NCBI GenBank assembly: GCA_012514545.1
Contig: JAAZAC010000178.1
Location: 1-5,400 of the forward strand
Source: Actinomycetales bacterium
Lineage (GTDB): Bacteria > Actinomycetota > Actinomycetes > Actinomycetales > Cellulomonadaceae
Direction of reading: 5' to 3'
DNA: 5,400 nt
A program made the position numbers and the translations under genes. Positions 1 to 5,400 of this stretch are shown one piece after another (the stretch's first letter is position 1; each line of letters starts with the position of its first letter). The notes beneath the pieces were generated by a model. The model was given only the letters and a program-made list of their open reading frames with translations. It was not told where the DNA came from and did not search any database.

Positions 1-551
1 GCGCGCAGCGTGTGCAGGGGCACGCGGCCCTCGCGGTAGAACTCGCTGCGGCTCATCTCCGCGCCGCCGAGGCGGCCCGAGCACTGCACGCGCACGCCCT
101 TGGCACCCGCGCGCTGCGCGGACTGCAGGCCCTTGCGCATGGCGCGGCGGAAGGACACGCGGCTCGCGAGCTGCTCGGCGATGCCCTGGGCGACGAGCTG
201 GGCCTCGAGCTCGGGGTTCTTGACCTCGAGGATGTTCAGCTGGACCTGCTTGCCCGTGAGCTTCTCGAGCTCGCCGCGGATGCGGTCCGCCTCGGCGCCG
301 CGGCGCCCGATGACGATGCCGGGCCGCGCGGTGTGGATGTCCACGCGCACGCGGTCACGCGTGCGCTCGATCTCCACCTTGGCGATGCCGGCGCGCTCGA
401 GCCCCGTGGACATGAGCTTGCGGATCTGCACGTCCTCGCGGATGTAGTCGCGGTAGCGCTGCCCGGGCTTGGTGCTGTCGGCGAACCACCGCGACCGGTG
501 GTCGGTGGTGATCCCGAGGCGGTACCCGTGCGGGTTGACCTTCTGTCCCAC
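1..551 (-). CDS. rpsC: 30S ribosomal protein S3 (uS3), 3' end cut off by window edge
   Basis: S3 sits in the 30S head at the mRNA entry channel, contacts S10 and S14, and in E. coli contributes to mRNA unwinding. Only the first 183 residues are visible; actinobacterial S3 usually exceeds 230, so the gene continues past base 1. The N-terminus reads GQKVNPHGYRLGI, the family signature. A type II KH RNA-binding domain follows, with its GxxG loop (GRRG) at residues 82-85. The basic stretch SFRRAMRKG and the signature GRLGGAEMSRSEFYREG come later. The start is GTG at 551-549, which shares its first G with the TAG stop of rplV (TAGTG). A purine-rich Shine-Dalgarno tract (AAGGA, 563-559) lies 7 nt upstream inside rplV, so the start is well supported and translation is probably coupled to rplV. 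The frame is clean throughout. Identity is essentially certain. Confidence 0.97.
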   Translation of the reverse strand, partial: MGQKVNPHGYRLGITTDHRSRWFADSTKPGQRYRDYIREDVQIRKLMSTGLERAGIAKVEIERTRDRVRVDIHTARPGIVIGRRGAEADRIRGELEKLTGKQVQLNILEVKNPELEAQLVAQGIAEQLASRVSFRRAMRKGLQSAQRAGAKGVRVQCSGRLGGAEMSRSEFYREGRVPLHTLR

Positions 552-949
552 TAGCGGGTCCTTCCCTTCCTGGTCGGGGCGGCGCCGGCGGCGGCCTTCT
601 CGGGCGCCGGAGCGACGACGACGGTGATGTGGCTCGTGCGCTTGAGGATCCGGGACGCCCGGCCCTGCGCCCGCGGCCGGAACCGCTTGAGCGTCGGGCC
701 CTCGTCCACGTAGGCCTCGCGCACGACGAGGCTCGCCGGGTCGAACGCCTCGCCCGCACGGTCGGCCTTCACGCGCGCGTTGGCGATCGCGCTCTCGACG
801 ACCTTGCGCACCGGCTCACCCGCGGCCTGCGGGGCGAACCGCAGGGCGGCGACGGCGTCGGCCGCCCGCTGCCCCCGGATGAGGTCGACGACGCGCCGGG
901 CCTTCATGGGCGTGACACGGATGAACCGCGCCTGCGCCTTGGCTTCCAT
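551..949 (-). CDS. rplV: 50S ribosomal protein L22 (uL22)
   Basis: L22 is an early-assembly 23S rRNA-binding protein whose long beta-hairpin lines the peptide exit tunnel near the macrolide site. The 132-residue product starts MEAKAQARFIRVTPMKARRVVDLIRG, shown here in family order: helix-rich globular core first, then the hairpin at about residues 84-103 (GPTLKRFRPRAQGRA) and the signature SRILKRTSHITVVV at 99-112. Residues 113-132 form an Ala/Pro/Lys/Arg-rich tail absent from the 110-residue E. coli protein; such tails are common in actinobacteria and are probably disordered. ATG at 949 is preceded by AGGA (958-955) 5 nt upstream. It lies 35 bp after rpsS, the largest gap inside this cluster, and its TAG stop overlaps the rpsC start by one base. 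No deletion or insertion of the macrolide-resistance type is apparent in the hairpin by eye. Confidence 0.97.
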   Translation of the reverse strand: MEAKAQARFIRVTPMKARRVVDLIRGQRAADAVAALRFAPQAAGEPVRKVVESAIANARVKADRAGEAFDPASLVVREAYVDEGPTLKRFRPRAQGRASRILKRTSHITVVVAPAPEKAAAGAAPTRKGRTR

Positions 950-984
950 TGCTGTCCTGCCTTCTCGTGTCGACGGCTCGCCGG

Positions 985-1266
985 TCAGCGCCGGCGGGCC
1001 TTCCGGTCGTCCTTCTCGTGGCCGCGGAAGGTCCGCGTCGGGGCGAACTCACCGAGCTTGTGGCCGACCATCGCCTCGGTCACGAAGACCGGGACGTGCT
1101 TGCGGCCGTCGTGCACGGCGAACGTGTGGCCCAGGAAGTCGGGCGTGATCATCGACCTGCGGGACCAGGTCTTGATGACCGTCTTGGCGCCCTTCTCGTT
1201 CAGCGCGTCCACCTTCTTCTGCAGGTGGGCGTCGACGAAGGGGCCCTTCTTGAGGCTGCGTGGCAT
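985..1266 (-). CDS. rpsS: 30S ribosomal protein S19 (uS19)
   Basis: S19 binds 16S rRNA in the 30S head, pairs with S13, and reaches towards the A-site tRNA and the intersubunit bridge. The product is 93 residues, the normal family length. It begins MPRSLKKGPFVDAHLQKKV and carries the conserved core KTWSRRSMITPDFLGHTFAV (residues 32-51) and the signature HDGRKHVPVFVTEAMVGHKLGEF at 52-74, quoted here only as consecutive family landmarks: HDGRKHVPV, then MVGHKLGEF, then FAPTRTFRGH. The C-terminus is strongly basic (DDRKARRR). ATG at 1266 has a good GAAGGAG site (1281-1275) 8 nt upstream, which begins immediately after the rplB stop codon. The 15-bp gap to rplB is typical of this operon. Nothing unusual was seen. 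Confidence 0.98.
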   Translation of the reverse strand: MPRSLKKGPFVDAHLQKKVDALNEKGAKTVIKTWSRRSMITPDFLGHTFAVHDGRKHVPVFVTEAMVGHKLGEFAPTRTFRGHEKDDRKARRR

Positions 1267-1281
1267 CTGTCTGGCTCCTTC

Positions 1282-2118
<837 letters not shown>

Positions 2119-2146
2119 GAGGTGTCAGTCCTTGGCTTGTCGCCGG

Positions 2147-2449
2147 TCAGCCGACCGGTCCCCCGAAGATGTCGATCGTGCCCTCGCGCAGCGTGACGAT
2201 CGCGCGCTTGGTGTCCTTGCGACGGCCGATGCCGAACCGCGTCCGCCGCGCCTTGCCCTTGCGGCTGATCGTGTTGACGGCCTCGACCTTCACGCCGAAG
2301 ACCTGCTCGACCGCGATCTTGATCTCGGTCTTGTTCGCGCGCGGGTCCACCTCGAACGTGTACTTGCCCTCGTCGAGGAGGCCGTAGCTCTTCTCCGAGA
2401 CGACGGGGCGGATGAGCACGTCCCGCGGGTTCTTGTTCAGCGTGGTCAC
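2147..2449 (-). CDS. rplW: 50S ribosomal protein L23 (uL23)
   Basis: L23 sits at the exit of the peptide tunnel and is the docking site for trigger factor and signal recognition particle. The product is 100 residues, the normal length. It has the family N-terminus (DVLIRPVVSEKSYGLL) and the core YTFEVDPRANKTEIKIAVE, followed by the FGVKVEAVNT strand and a basic loop (RKGKARRTRFGIGRRKD, about 63-79). E19 aligns with E. coli E18, the residue needed for trigger factor binding. The start is GTG at 2449-2447, which overlaps the rplD stop by four bases (GTGA). A full-strength GGAGGA site (2461-2456) lies 6 nt upstream inside the last codons of rplD, so this start is firm and coupled translation is likely. 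The gene is followed 28 bp later by rplB. Confidence 0.97.
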   Translation of the reverse strand: MTTLNKNPRDVLIRPVVSEKSYGLLDEGKYTFEVDPRANKTEIKIAVEQVFGVKVEAVNTISRKGKARRTRFGIGRRKDTKRAIVTLREGTIDIFGGPVG

Positions 2450-3150
2450 TTGCTCTCCTCCGCCTCGAGGGCCGACGCCTCGCCGGACGTGGCCACGGCC
2501 TTCGCGCTGCGGCCGGTGGGCCGCGTCAGGAACGCCTCGAGCGCGCCGCGGGTGAAGACGACGTCGTCGGACACGAGGACGTCGTAGGTGTTGAGCTGGT
2601 CGGCCGTGAGCACGTGCACCTGCGGCGCGTTGCGCAGGGACTTGACGCTCACCTCGTCCGAGCGCTCGAGCACCACGAGGACGTGGCGCCGGTCGGTGAC
2701 CTTCGCGAGCACCTCGAGCGCGGCCTTGGTCGAGGGCGCGCCGTCGGCGCCGACGAAGCCCTCGACGACGTGCACGCGGCCGGCACGGGCCCGGTCGGAC
2801 AGGGCGCCGCGGAGGGCGGCGGCCTTCATCTTCTTGGGCGTGCGCTGCGTGTAGTCGCGCGGCACCGGGCCGTGGACCGTGCCGCCGCCGGTGAACTGCG
2901 GCGCCCGCGTCGAGCCCTGCCGCGCGCGGCCGGTGCCCTTCTGGCGGTACGGCTTCCTGCCGCCGCCGGACACCTCGCCACGGGTCTTCGTCTTCGCCGT
3001 GCCCTGACGGGCGGCGGCCATCTGCGCGACGACGACCTGGTGGATGAGCGGGACGTTCGTCTGGACGTCGAAGACGTCGGCGGGCAGCTCGGCCGTGCCG
3101 GCCTTCTTGCCCTTCGCGTCGAGGACGTCGACGGTCAGCGTGTCGGACAT
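2446..3150 (-). CDS. rplD: 50S ribosomal protein L4 (uL4)
   Basis: L4 is an early 23S rRNA binder whose extended loop forms, with L22, the constriction of the exit tunnel. In E. coli it also represses its own operon by binding the S10 leader. The product has 234 residues against about 201 in E. coli. The basic extended loop is obvious at about residues 59-100: GGGRKPYRQKGTGRARQGS, then APQFTGGGTVHGPVPRDY. The QKGTGRAR segment, where macrolide-resistance changes occur in E. coli, looks wild type. The globular part ends near VFTRGALEAFL (198-208). Residues 211-234 are a mixed-charge Ala/Glu tail ending EAEESK, an actinobacterial type of extension. ATG at 3150 follows the rplC stop by one base and has AAGGGGG (3163-3157) 6 nt upstream. 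The stop overlaps the rplW start. Whether this L4 autoregulates cannot be read from the sequence. Confidence 0.97.
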   Translation of the reverse strand: MSDTLTVDVLDAKGKKAGTAELPADVFDVQTNVPLIHQVVVAQMAAARQGTAKTKTRGEVSGGGRKPYRQKGTGRARQGSTRAPQFTGGGTVHGPVPRDYTQRTPKKMKAAALRGALSDRARAGRVHVVEGFVGADGAPSTKAALEVLAKVTDRRHVLVVLERSDEVSVKSLRNAPQVHVLTADQLNTYDVLVSDDVVFTRGALEAFLTRPTGRSAKAVATSGEASALEAEESK

Positions 3151-3151
3151 C

Positions 3152-3814
3152 TCACGCCCCCTTCACGGCGGTGCGCACGAGCACGACGCCGCCCTTGGGC
3201 CCGGGGACCGCTCCCTTGAGGAGCAGCAGGCCCTTCTCGGTGTCGACGGCGTGCACGAGGAGGTTCTGGGTGGTCTGCCGGGCGTTGCCCATGCGGCCGG
3301 CCATGCGCAGGCCCTTGAAGACCCGCGAGGGCGTGGCGGCCGCGCCGATCGAGCCCGGCTTGCGGTGGTTGCGGTGCGCGCCGTGCGAGGCGCCGACGCC
3401 GGCGAAGCCGTGGCGCTTCATGACGCCGGCCGTGCCCTTGCCCTTGGTGGTGCCGACGACGTCGACCCGCTGGCCGGCCGTGAAGACGTCGGCCGTGAGC
3501 TCCTGGCCCGGCGTGTAGCTCGTGGCGTCGGTGGTGCGGACCTCGGCGAGGTGGCGGCGCGGCGTGACGCCGGCCTTCTCGAAGTGGCCCTTGAGCGGCT
3601 GGGTCACGCGGCGCGGGTCGATGTGGCCGTAGGCGAGCTGGACGGCGCTGTAGCCGTCCGTCTCCTCGGTGCGCACCTGCGTGACGACGTTGGTGCCGAC
3701 CTGCACGACGGTGATGGGCACGAGCCGGCCGGACTCGTCCCACACCTGGGTCATGCCCAGCTTGGTGCCGAGGAGAGCCGTGACGGCGCGCGCGTCCTGG
3801 GGAAGGGTCGTCAT
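3152..3814 (-). CDS. rplC: 50S ribosomal protein L3 (uL3)
   Basis: L3 is one of two proteins that start 50S assembly; its extension reaches the peptidyl transferase centre. The product has 220 residues (209 in E. coli). Family landmarks in order are LLGTKLGMTQVWDESGRLVP (14-33), DVVGTTKGKGTAGVMKRHGF (118-137), SHGAHRNHRKPGSIG (143-157), TPSRVFKGLRMAGRMGN (161-177) and LLLLKGAVPGPKGG (196-209). About ten residues precede the usual LGTKLGMT start. ATG at 3814 is nonetheless preferred, because GGGAG (3825-3821) lies 6 nt upstream and no start codon lies nearer the core. Position 160 is Ala where E. coli has the methylated Gln150. The gene begins 11 bp after rpsJ and ends one base before rplD. 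Confidence 0.97.
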   Translation of the reverse strand: MTTLPQDARAVTALLGTKLGMTQVWDESGRLVPITVVQVGTNVVTQVRTEETDGYSAVQLAYGHIDPRRVTQPLKGHFEKAGVTPRRHLAEVRTTDATSYTPGQELTADVFTAGQRVDVVGTTKGKGTAGVMKRHGFAGVGASHGAHRNHRKPGSIGAAATPSRVFKGLRMAGRMGNARQTTQNLLVHAVDTEKGLLLLKGAVPGPKGGVVLVRTAVKGA

Positions 3815-3825
3815 CTCGATCTCCC

Positions 3826-4134
3826 TCAGAGCTTGATCTCGATGTTCACGTCAGCGGGCAGGTCGAGCCGCATGAGCGAGTCCACCGCCTTCGGCGTGGG
3901 GTCGATGATGTCGATCAGGCGCTTGTGGGTGCGCATCTCGAAGTGCTCGCGGCTGTCCTTGTACTTGTGCGGCGACCGGATGACGACGAACACGTTCTTC
4001 TCCGTCGGCAAGGGCACCGGACCGACGACCGTCGCGCCTGCGCGGGTCACCGTGTCGACGATCTTCCGCGCCGAGCTGTCGATGACCTCGTGGTCGTAGG
4101 ACTTGAGCCGGATGCGGATCTTCTGTCCCGCCAT
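3826..4134 (-). CDS. rpsJ: 30S ribosomal protein S10 / NusE (uS10)
   Basis: S10 is a 30S head protein, and as NusE it pairs with NusB in rRNA transcription antitermination. The product is 102 residues, normal length, starting MAGQKIRIRLKSYDHEVIDS. It continues with the long ribosome-binding loop (about 43-66, PTEKNVFVVIRSPHKYKDSR) and the near-invariant REHFEMRTHKRLIDIIDPT. ATG at 4134 is chosen because MAGQKIRIRLK is the standard actinobacterial N-terminus. The frame stays open upstream to a GTG at 4203, but that would add 23 residues unlike any S10 N-terminus I know. The ribosome binding site is poor: only a GAGAGAGAGAG run (4157-4147), 12 nt from the ATG. This is the first gene of the S10 operon and lies 363 bp from tuf, so control of expression is expected in that gap. 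Confidence 0.97.
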   Translation of the reverse strand: MAGQKIRIRLKSYDHEVIDSSARKIVDTVTRAGATVVGPVPLPTEKNVFVVIRSPHKYKDSREHFEMRTHKRLIDIIDPTPKAVDSLMRLDLPADVNIEIKL

Positions 4135-4146
4135 GGCGTCGTCTGA

Positions 4147-4157
4147 CTCTCTCTCTC
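4147..4157 (-). promoter_or_regulatory. Weak, distant GA-repeat ribosome binding region of rpsJ
   Basis: The only purine tract before the rpsJ ATG is GAGAGAGAGAG, ending 12 nt upstream. It matches the anti-Shine-Dalgarno sequence only partly, with no GGAG or AGGA core, and the spacing is longer than the 5 to 10 nt seen for the seven following genes. All of those have recognisable AGGA, GGAG or AAGG sites. That GAGAG acts as the site is an inference. Confidence 0.4.
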
Positions 4158-4186
4158 GAACCGCTGTGGCCGACCCCCGCGCTCGG

Positions 4187-4210
4187 GCGTGTCGCGTGGT
4201 CACGACACAC
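4187..4210 (-). other. Hairpin in the rpsJ leader
   Basis: On the transcribed strand GTGTGTCG (4210-4203) pairs with CGACACGC (4194-4187). That makes eight pairs including one G-U, around the 8-nt loop TGACCACG. It is the longest stem I find in the leader and ends about 50 nt before the rpsJ start. The role is unknown; it could be a protein or ribosome contact site, or chance in GC-rich DNA. Confidence 0.4.
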
Positions 4211-4361
4211 CTGGGCGCTGCACGCGAGGTGCGAGGTCGTTGGGTGCTGTGTGGCGCCGCGCCGCGAGGCGCACCGTTCCACTGGCGTCTGTGTGCCGAC
4301 CGGCCCCACCCGCACGCGCTGGCGCGCGTCCAGGGCTCGGCGGCCGCCGGGCAACCGGAAC

Positions 4362-4391
4362 AGTGTGCCAGAGGTCGGCGGCCATCTCCAA
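4362..4391 (-). promoter_or_regulatory. Candidate S10 operon promoter (weak consensus)
   Basis: On the minus strand TTGGAG (4391-4386) and CACACT (4367-4362) are separated by 18 nt. Each matches the sigma-70-type hexamers TTGACA and TATAAT at three of six positions, including the important A2 and T6 of the -10 element. A TGG precedes the -10 (TGGCACACT), giving an extended -10-like TG. It sits in the least GC-rich part of the gap, just after the hairpins that follow tuf. Transcription would begin near 4355. No better candidate was seen nearer rpsJ, but consensus matching in actinobacteria is unreliable. Confidence 0.35.
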
Positions 4392-4407
4392 ACGGGCGGA
4401 GGGGCCG

Positions 4408-4423
4408 GCGAGGGCGACCTCGC
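4408..4423 (-). other. Third hairpin after tuf (6-bp stem, TCGC loop)
   Basis: On the transcribed strand GCGAGG (4423-4418) and CCTCGC (4413-4408) pair perfectly around the tetraloop TCGC. It lies between the main tuf terminator and the promoter candidate. It may add to termination or be accidental; there is no following T tract. Confidence 0.35.
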
Positions 4424-4433
4424 GCACGCGGAG

Positions 4434-4451
4434 GCGCCCCGCGAGGGGCGC
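4434..4451 (-). terminator. Second hairpin after tuf (7-bp GC stem), auxiliary terminator
   Basis: On the transcribed strand GCGCCCC (4451-4445) pairs with GGGGCGC (4440-4434) around TCGC. It starts 7 nt after the end of the 15-bp hairpin, so the two form a tandem. There is no T tract. Tandem GC-only hairpins are a plausible terminator layout in high-GC actinobacteria, but function is inferred. Confidence 0.45.
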
Positions 4452-4458
4452 GGACACG

Positions 4459-4491
4459 GCGCGGCCCGGGCTCAGCGAGCCCGGGCCGCGC
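4459..4491 (-). terminator. Main tuf (str operon) terminator hairpin without U tract
   Basis: A perfect inverted repeat begins seven bases after the tuf TGA: 4491-4477 pairs with 4473-4459, giving a 15-bp nearly all-GC stem with a 3-nt loop (or 14 bp with a 5-nt loop). The arms contain GCGGCCCGGGCT and AGCCCGGGCCGC. The next transcribed bases are CGTGTCCGCGCC, so there is no run of T. This fits the U-tract-less hairpin terminators known from actinobacteria. Position and stem strength make a terminator the best call; how efficiently it separates tuf from the S10 operon is unknown. Confidence 0.8.
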
Positions 4492-4497
4492 GACGCG

Positions 4498-5400
4498 TCA
4501 CTTGATGATCTTCGTGACCCGACCGGAGCCGACGGTCCGGCCACCCTCGCGGATGGCGAAGCCGAGGCCCTCCTCCATGGCGATCGGCTGGATGAGCTCG
4601 ACCGTCATCTCGGTGTTGTCGCCGGGCATGACCATCTCGGTGCCCTCGGGCAGCGTGATGACGCCGGTGACGTCGGTGGTGCGGAAGTAGAACTGCGGCC
4701 GGTAGTTCGAGTAGAACGGGTTGTGGCGGCCGCCCTCGTCCTTGGCCAGGACGTAGACCTGGGCCTCGAACTGGGTGTGCGGGGTGATGGTGCCGGGCTT
4801 GGCCACGACCTGGCCGCGCTCGACCTCCTCGCGCTTGATGCCACGGAGCAGCAGGCCACAGTTCTCGCCGGCCCACGCCTCGTCCATCTGCTTGTGGAAC
4901 ATCTCGATGCCGGTGACGACGGTCTTCTGCGGCGGCCGGATGCCGAGGATCTCGACCTCGGAGTTGATCGGCAGCTTGCCGCGGTCGACCTTGCCCGTCA
5001 CGACGGTGCCGCGACCGGTGATGGTGAAGACGTCCTCGATCGGCATGAGGAACGGCTTGTCCATGTCGCGCACCGGCTCGGGGATCGCGTTGTCGACGGC
5101 GTCGAGGAGCTCCTCGATCGACTTCGTCCACTTCGGGTCGCCCTCGAGGGCCTTGAGGCCGGAGACGCGGATGACCGGGGCGTTGTCGCCGTCGAAGCCC
5201 TGGGAGGACAGGAGCTCGCGGACCTCCATCTCGACGAGCTCGAGGATCTCCTCGTCGTCGACCATGTCGGCCTTGTTGAGCGCCACGAGCAGGTAGGGCA
5301 CGCCGACCTGGCGGGCGAGCAGGACGTGCTCGCGCGTCTGGGCCATCGGGCCGTCGGTGGCCGCGACGACGAGGATCGCCCCGTCCATCTGCGCCGCACC
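4498..5400 (-). CDS. tuf: Elongation factor Tu, 5' end cut off by window edge
   Basis: EF-Tu is the GTPase that carries aminoacyl-tRNA to the ribosomal A site. The last 300 codons are present, starting at GAAQMDGAILVVAATDG; roughly the first 97 residues, including the P-loop, switch I and the DCPGH motif, lie beyond base 5400. Visible residues 1-107 are the rest of the G domain, with the guanine-specificity motif NKAD at 42-45 and the G5 motif as SGL at 80-82. Domain 2 follows with FTITGRGTVVTG (125-136) and LLLRGIKREEVERGQV (183-198). Domain 3 contains GGRHNPFYSNYRPQFYFRTT in two parts (GGRHNP, YRPQFYFRTT), then EMVMPGDN, and it ends GRVTKIIK. An ATG at 5388 is internal (Met in AAQMDG), not the start. 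The stop is followed at once by a strong hairpin. The position before rpsJ fits the end of the str operon (rpsL-rpsG-fusA-tuf), whose other genes are outside the window. Confidence 0.97.
   Translation of the reverse strand, partial: GAAQMDGAILVVAATDGPMAQTREHVLLARQVGVPYLLVALNKADMVDDEEILELVEMEVRELLSSQGFDGDNAPVIRVSGLKALEGDPKWTKSIEELLDAVDNAIPEPVRDMDKPFLMPIEDVFTITGRGTVVTGKVDRGKLPINSEVEILGIRPPQKTVVTGIEMFHKQMDEAWAGENCGLLLRGIKREEVERGQVVAKPGTITPHTQFEAQVYVLAKDEGGRHNPFYSNYRPQFYFRTTDVTGVITLPEGTEMVMPGDNTEMTVELIQPIAMEEGLGFAIREGGRTVGSGRVTKIIK

Larger units (their letters stand above)
4135..4361 (-). promoter_or_regulatory. Putative long 5' leader of the S10 operon
   Basis: This non-coding stretch lies between the promoter candidate and rpsJ; if that promoter is right the leader is about 220 nt. 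On the transcribed strand it can form several short hairpins: ACGCGC/GCGCGT with loop GCCA (4314-4329); GCGCC/GGCGC with loop TCGC (4259-4272); GCAC/GTGC with loop CTCGC (4220-4232); and GTGTGTCG/CGACACGC with one G-U pair and an 8-nt loop (4187-4210). The heptamer ACCTCGC is repeated in tandem at 4224-4237. A long structured leader would fit control of ribosomal protein synthesis, as with the L4-bound S10 leader of E. coli. I see no match to that leader, and in such GC-rich DNA short hairpins arise by chance. The leader's existence is inferred; its regulatory role is speculative. Confidence 0.35.

Noticed and set aside
12..554. Plus-strand open frame of 180 codons opposite rpsC
   Set aside because: Its product is Ala/Leu/His-rich with no recognisable domain, and the minus strand encodes S3 with its KH motif in full.
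4135..4203. N-terminal extension of S10 starting at GTG 4203
   Set aside because: The 23 extra residues have no counterpart in S10 proteins I know, while the ATG at 4134 gives the standard MAGQKIRIRLK start and normal length. The open frame is explained by GC richness.
4200..4544. Minus-strand open frame of 114 codons in the tuf-rpsJ gap
   Set aside because: It starts inside tuf in another frame, runs through the 15-bp terminator stem, and its product is low-complexity with no family resemblance. A small leader peptide here cannot be excluded but has no positive support.
4103..4690. Plus-strand open frame across the tuf-rpsJ gap
   Set aside because: It spans a terminator hairpin and two antisense gene ends, is Arg/Pro/Ala-rich, and shows no domain or convincing binding site.
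4998..5399. Ser/Arg-rich minus-strand open frame overlapping tuf
   Set aside because: It is the +1 shadow of tuf; repeated SRS-type composition is what a frame-shifted GC-rich gene yields.

Overview
The window is a stretch of very GC-rich bacterial chromosome with all recognisable genes on the minus strand. Third codon positions are almost all G or C. Read in the direction of transcription (right to left) the order is tuf (5' end missing) | terminator, promoter and leader region | rpsJ - rplC - rplD - rplW - rplB - rpsS - rplV - rpsC (3' end missing). This is the end of the str operon followed by the first eight genes of the S10 ribosomal protein operon. Base composition, GTG starts, the C-terminal tails on L4 and L22, and protein wording (EF-Tu ending in VTKIIK; S10 beginning MAGQKIRIRLK; S3 beginning GQKVNPHGYRLGI) point to an actinobacterium. 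From remembered family sequences it is most likely a Micrococcales member (Cellulomonas- or Arthrobacter-like); the genus is not resolved.

Layout: 4498-5400 holds the last 300 codons of elongation factor Tu. The 363 bases at 4135-4497 hold no gene. They contain a strong GC-rich hairpin seven bases after the tuf stop, two smaller hairpins, a weak promoter candidate near 4362-4391, and a possible leader of about 220 nt with several short hairpins. From 4134 down to 1 the genes are tightly packed, with gaps of 1 to 35 bases and two stop/start overlaps (rplD-rplW by 4 nt, rplV-rpsC by 1 nt), as expected for one polycistronic, translationally coupled message.

The products work together: S10, S19 and S3 build the head of the 30S subunit, and L3, L4, L23, L2 and L22 are early-assembling 50S proteins around the peptidyl transferase centre and exit tunnel. 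EF-Tu delivers aminoacyl-tRNA to the finished ribosome. S10 also acts as NusE in transcription antitermination.

This is a conserved housekeeping locus and I see no new gene system in it. The parts worth a second look are the non-coding region before rpsJ, the poor ribosome binding site of rpsJ, and a few residue substitutions (notably in L3).
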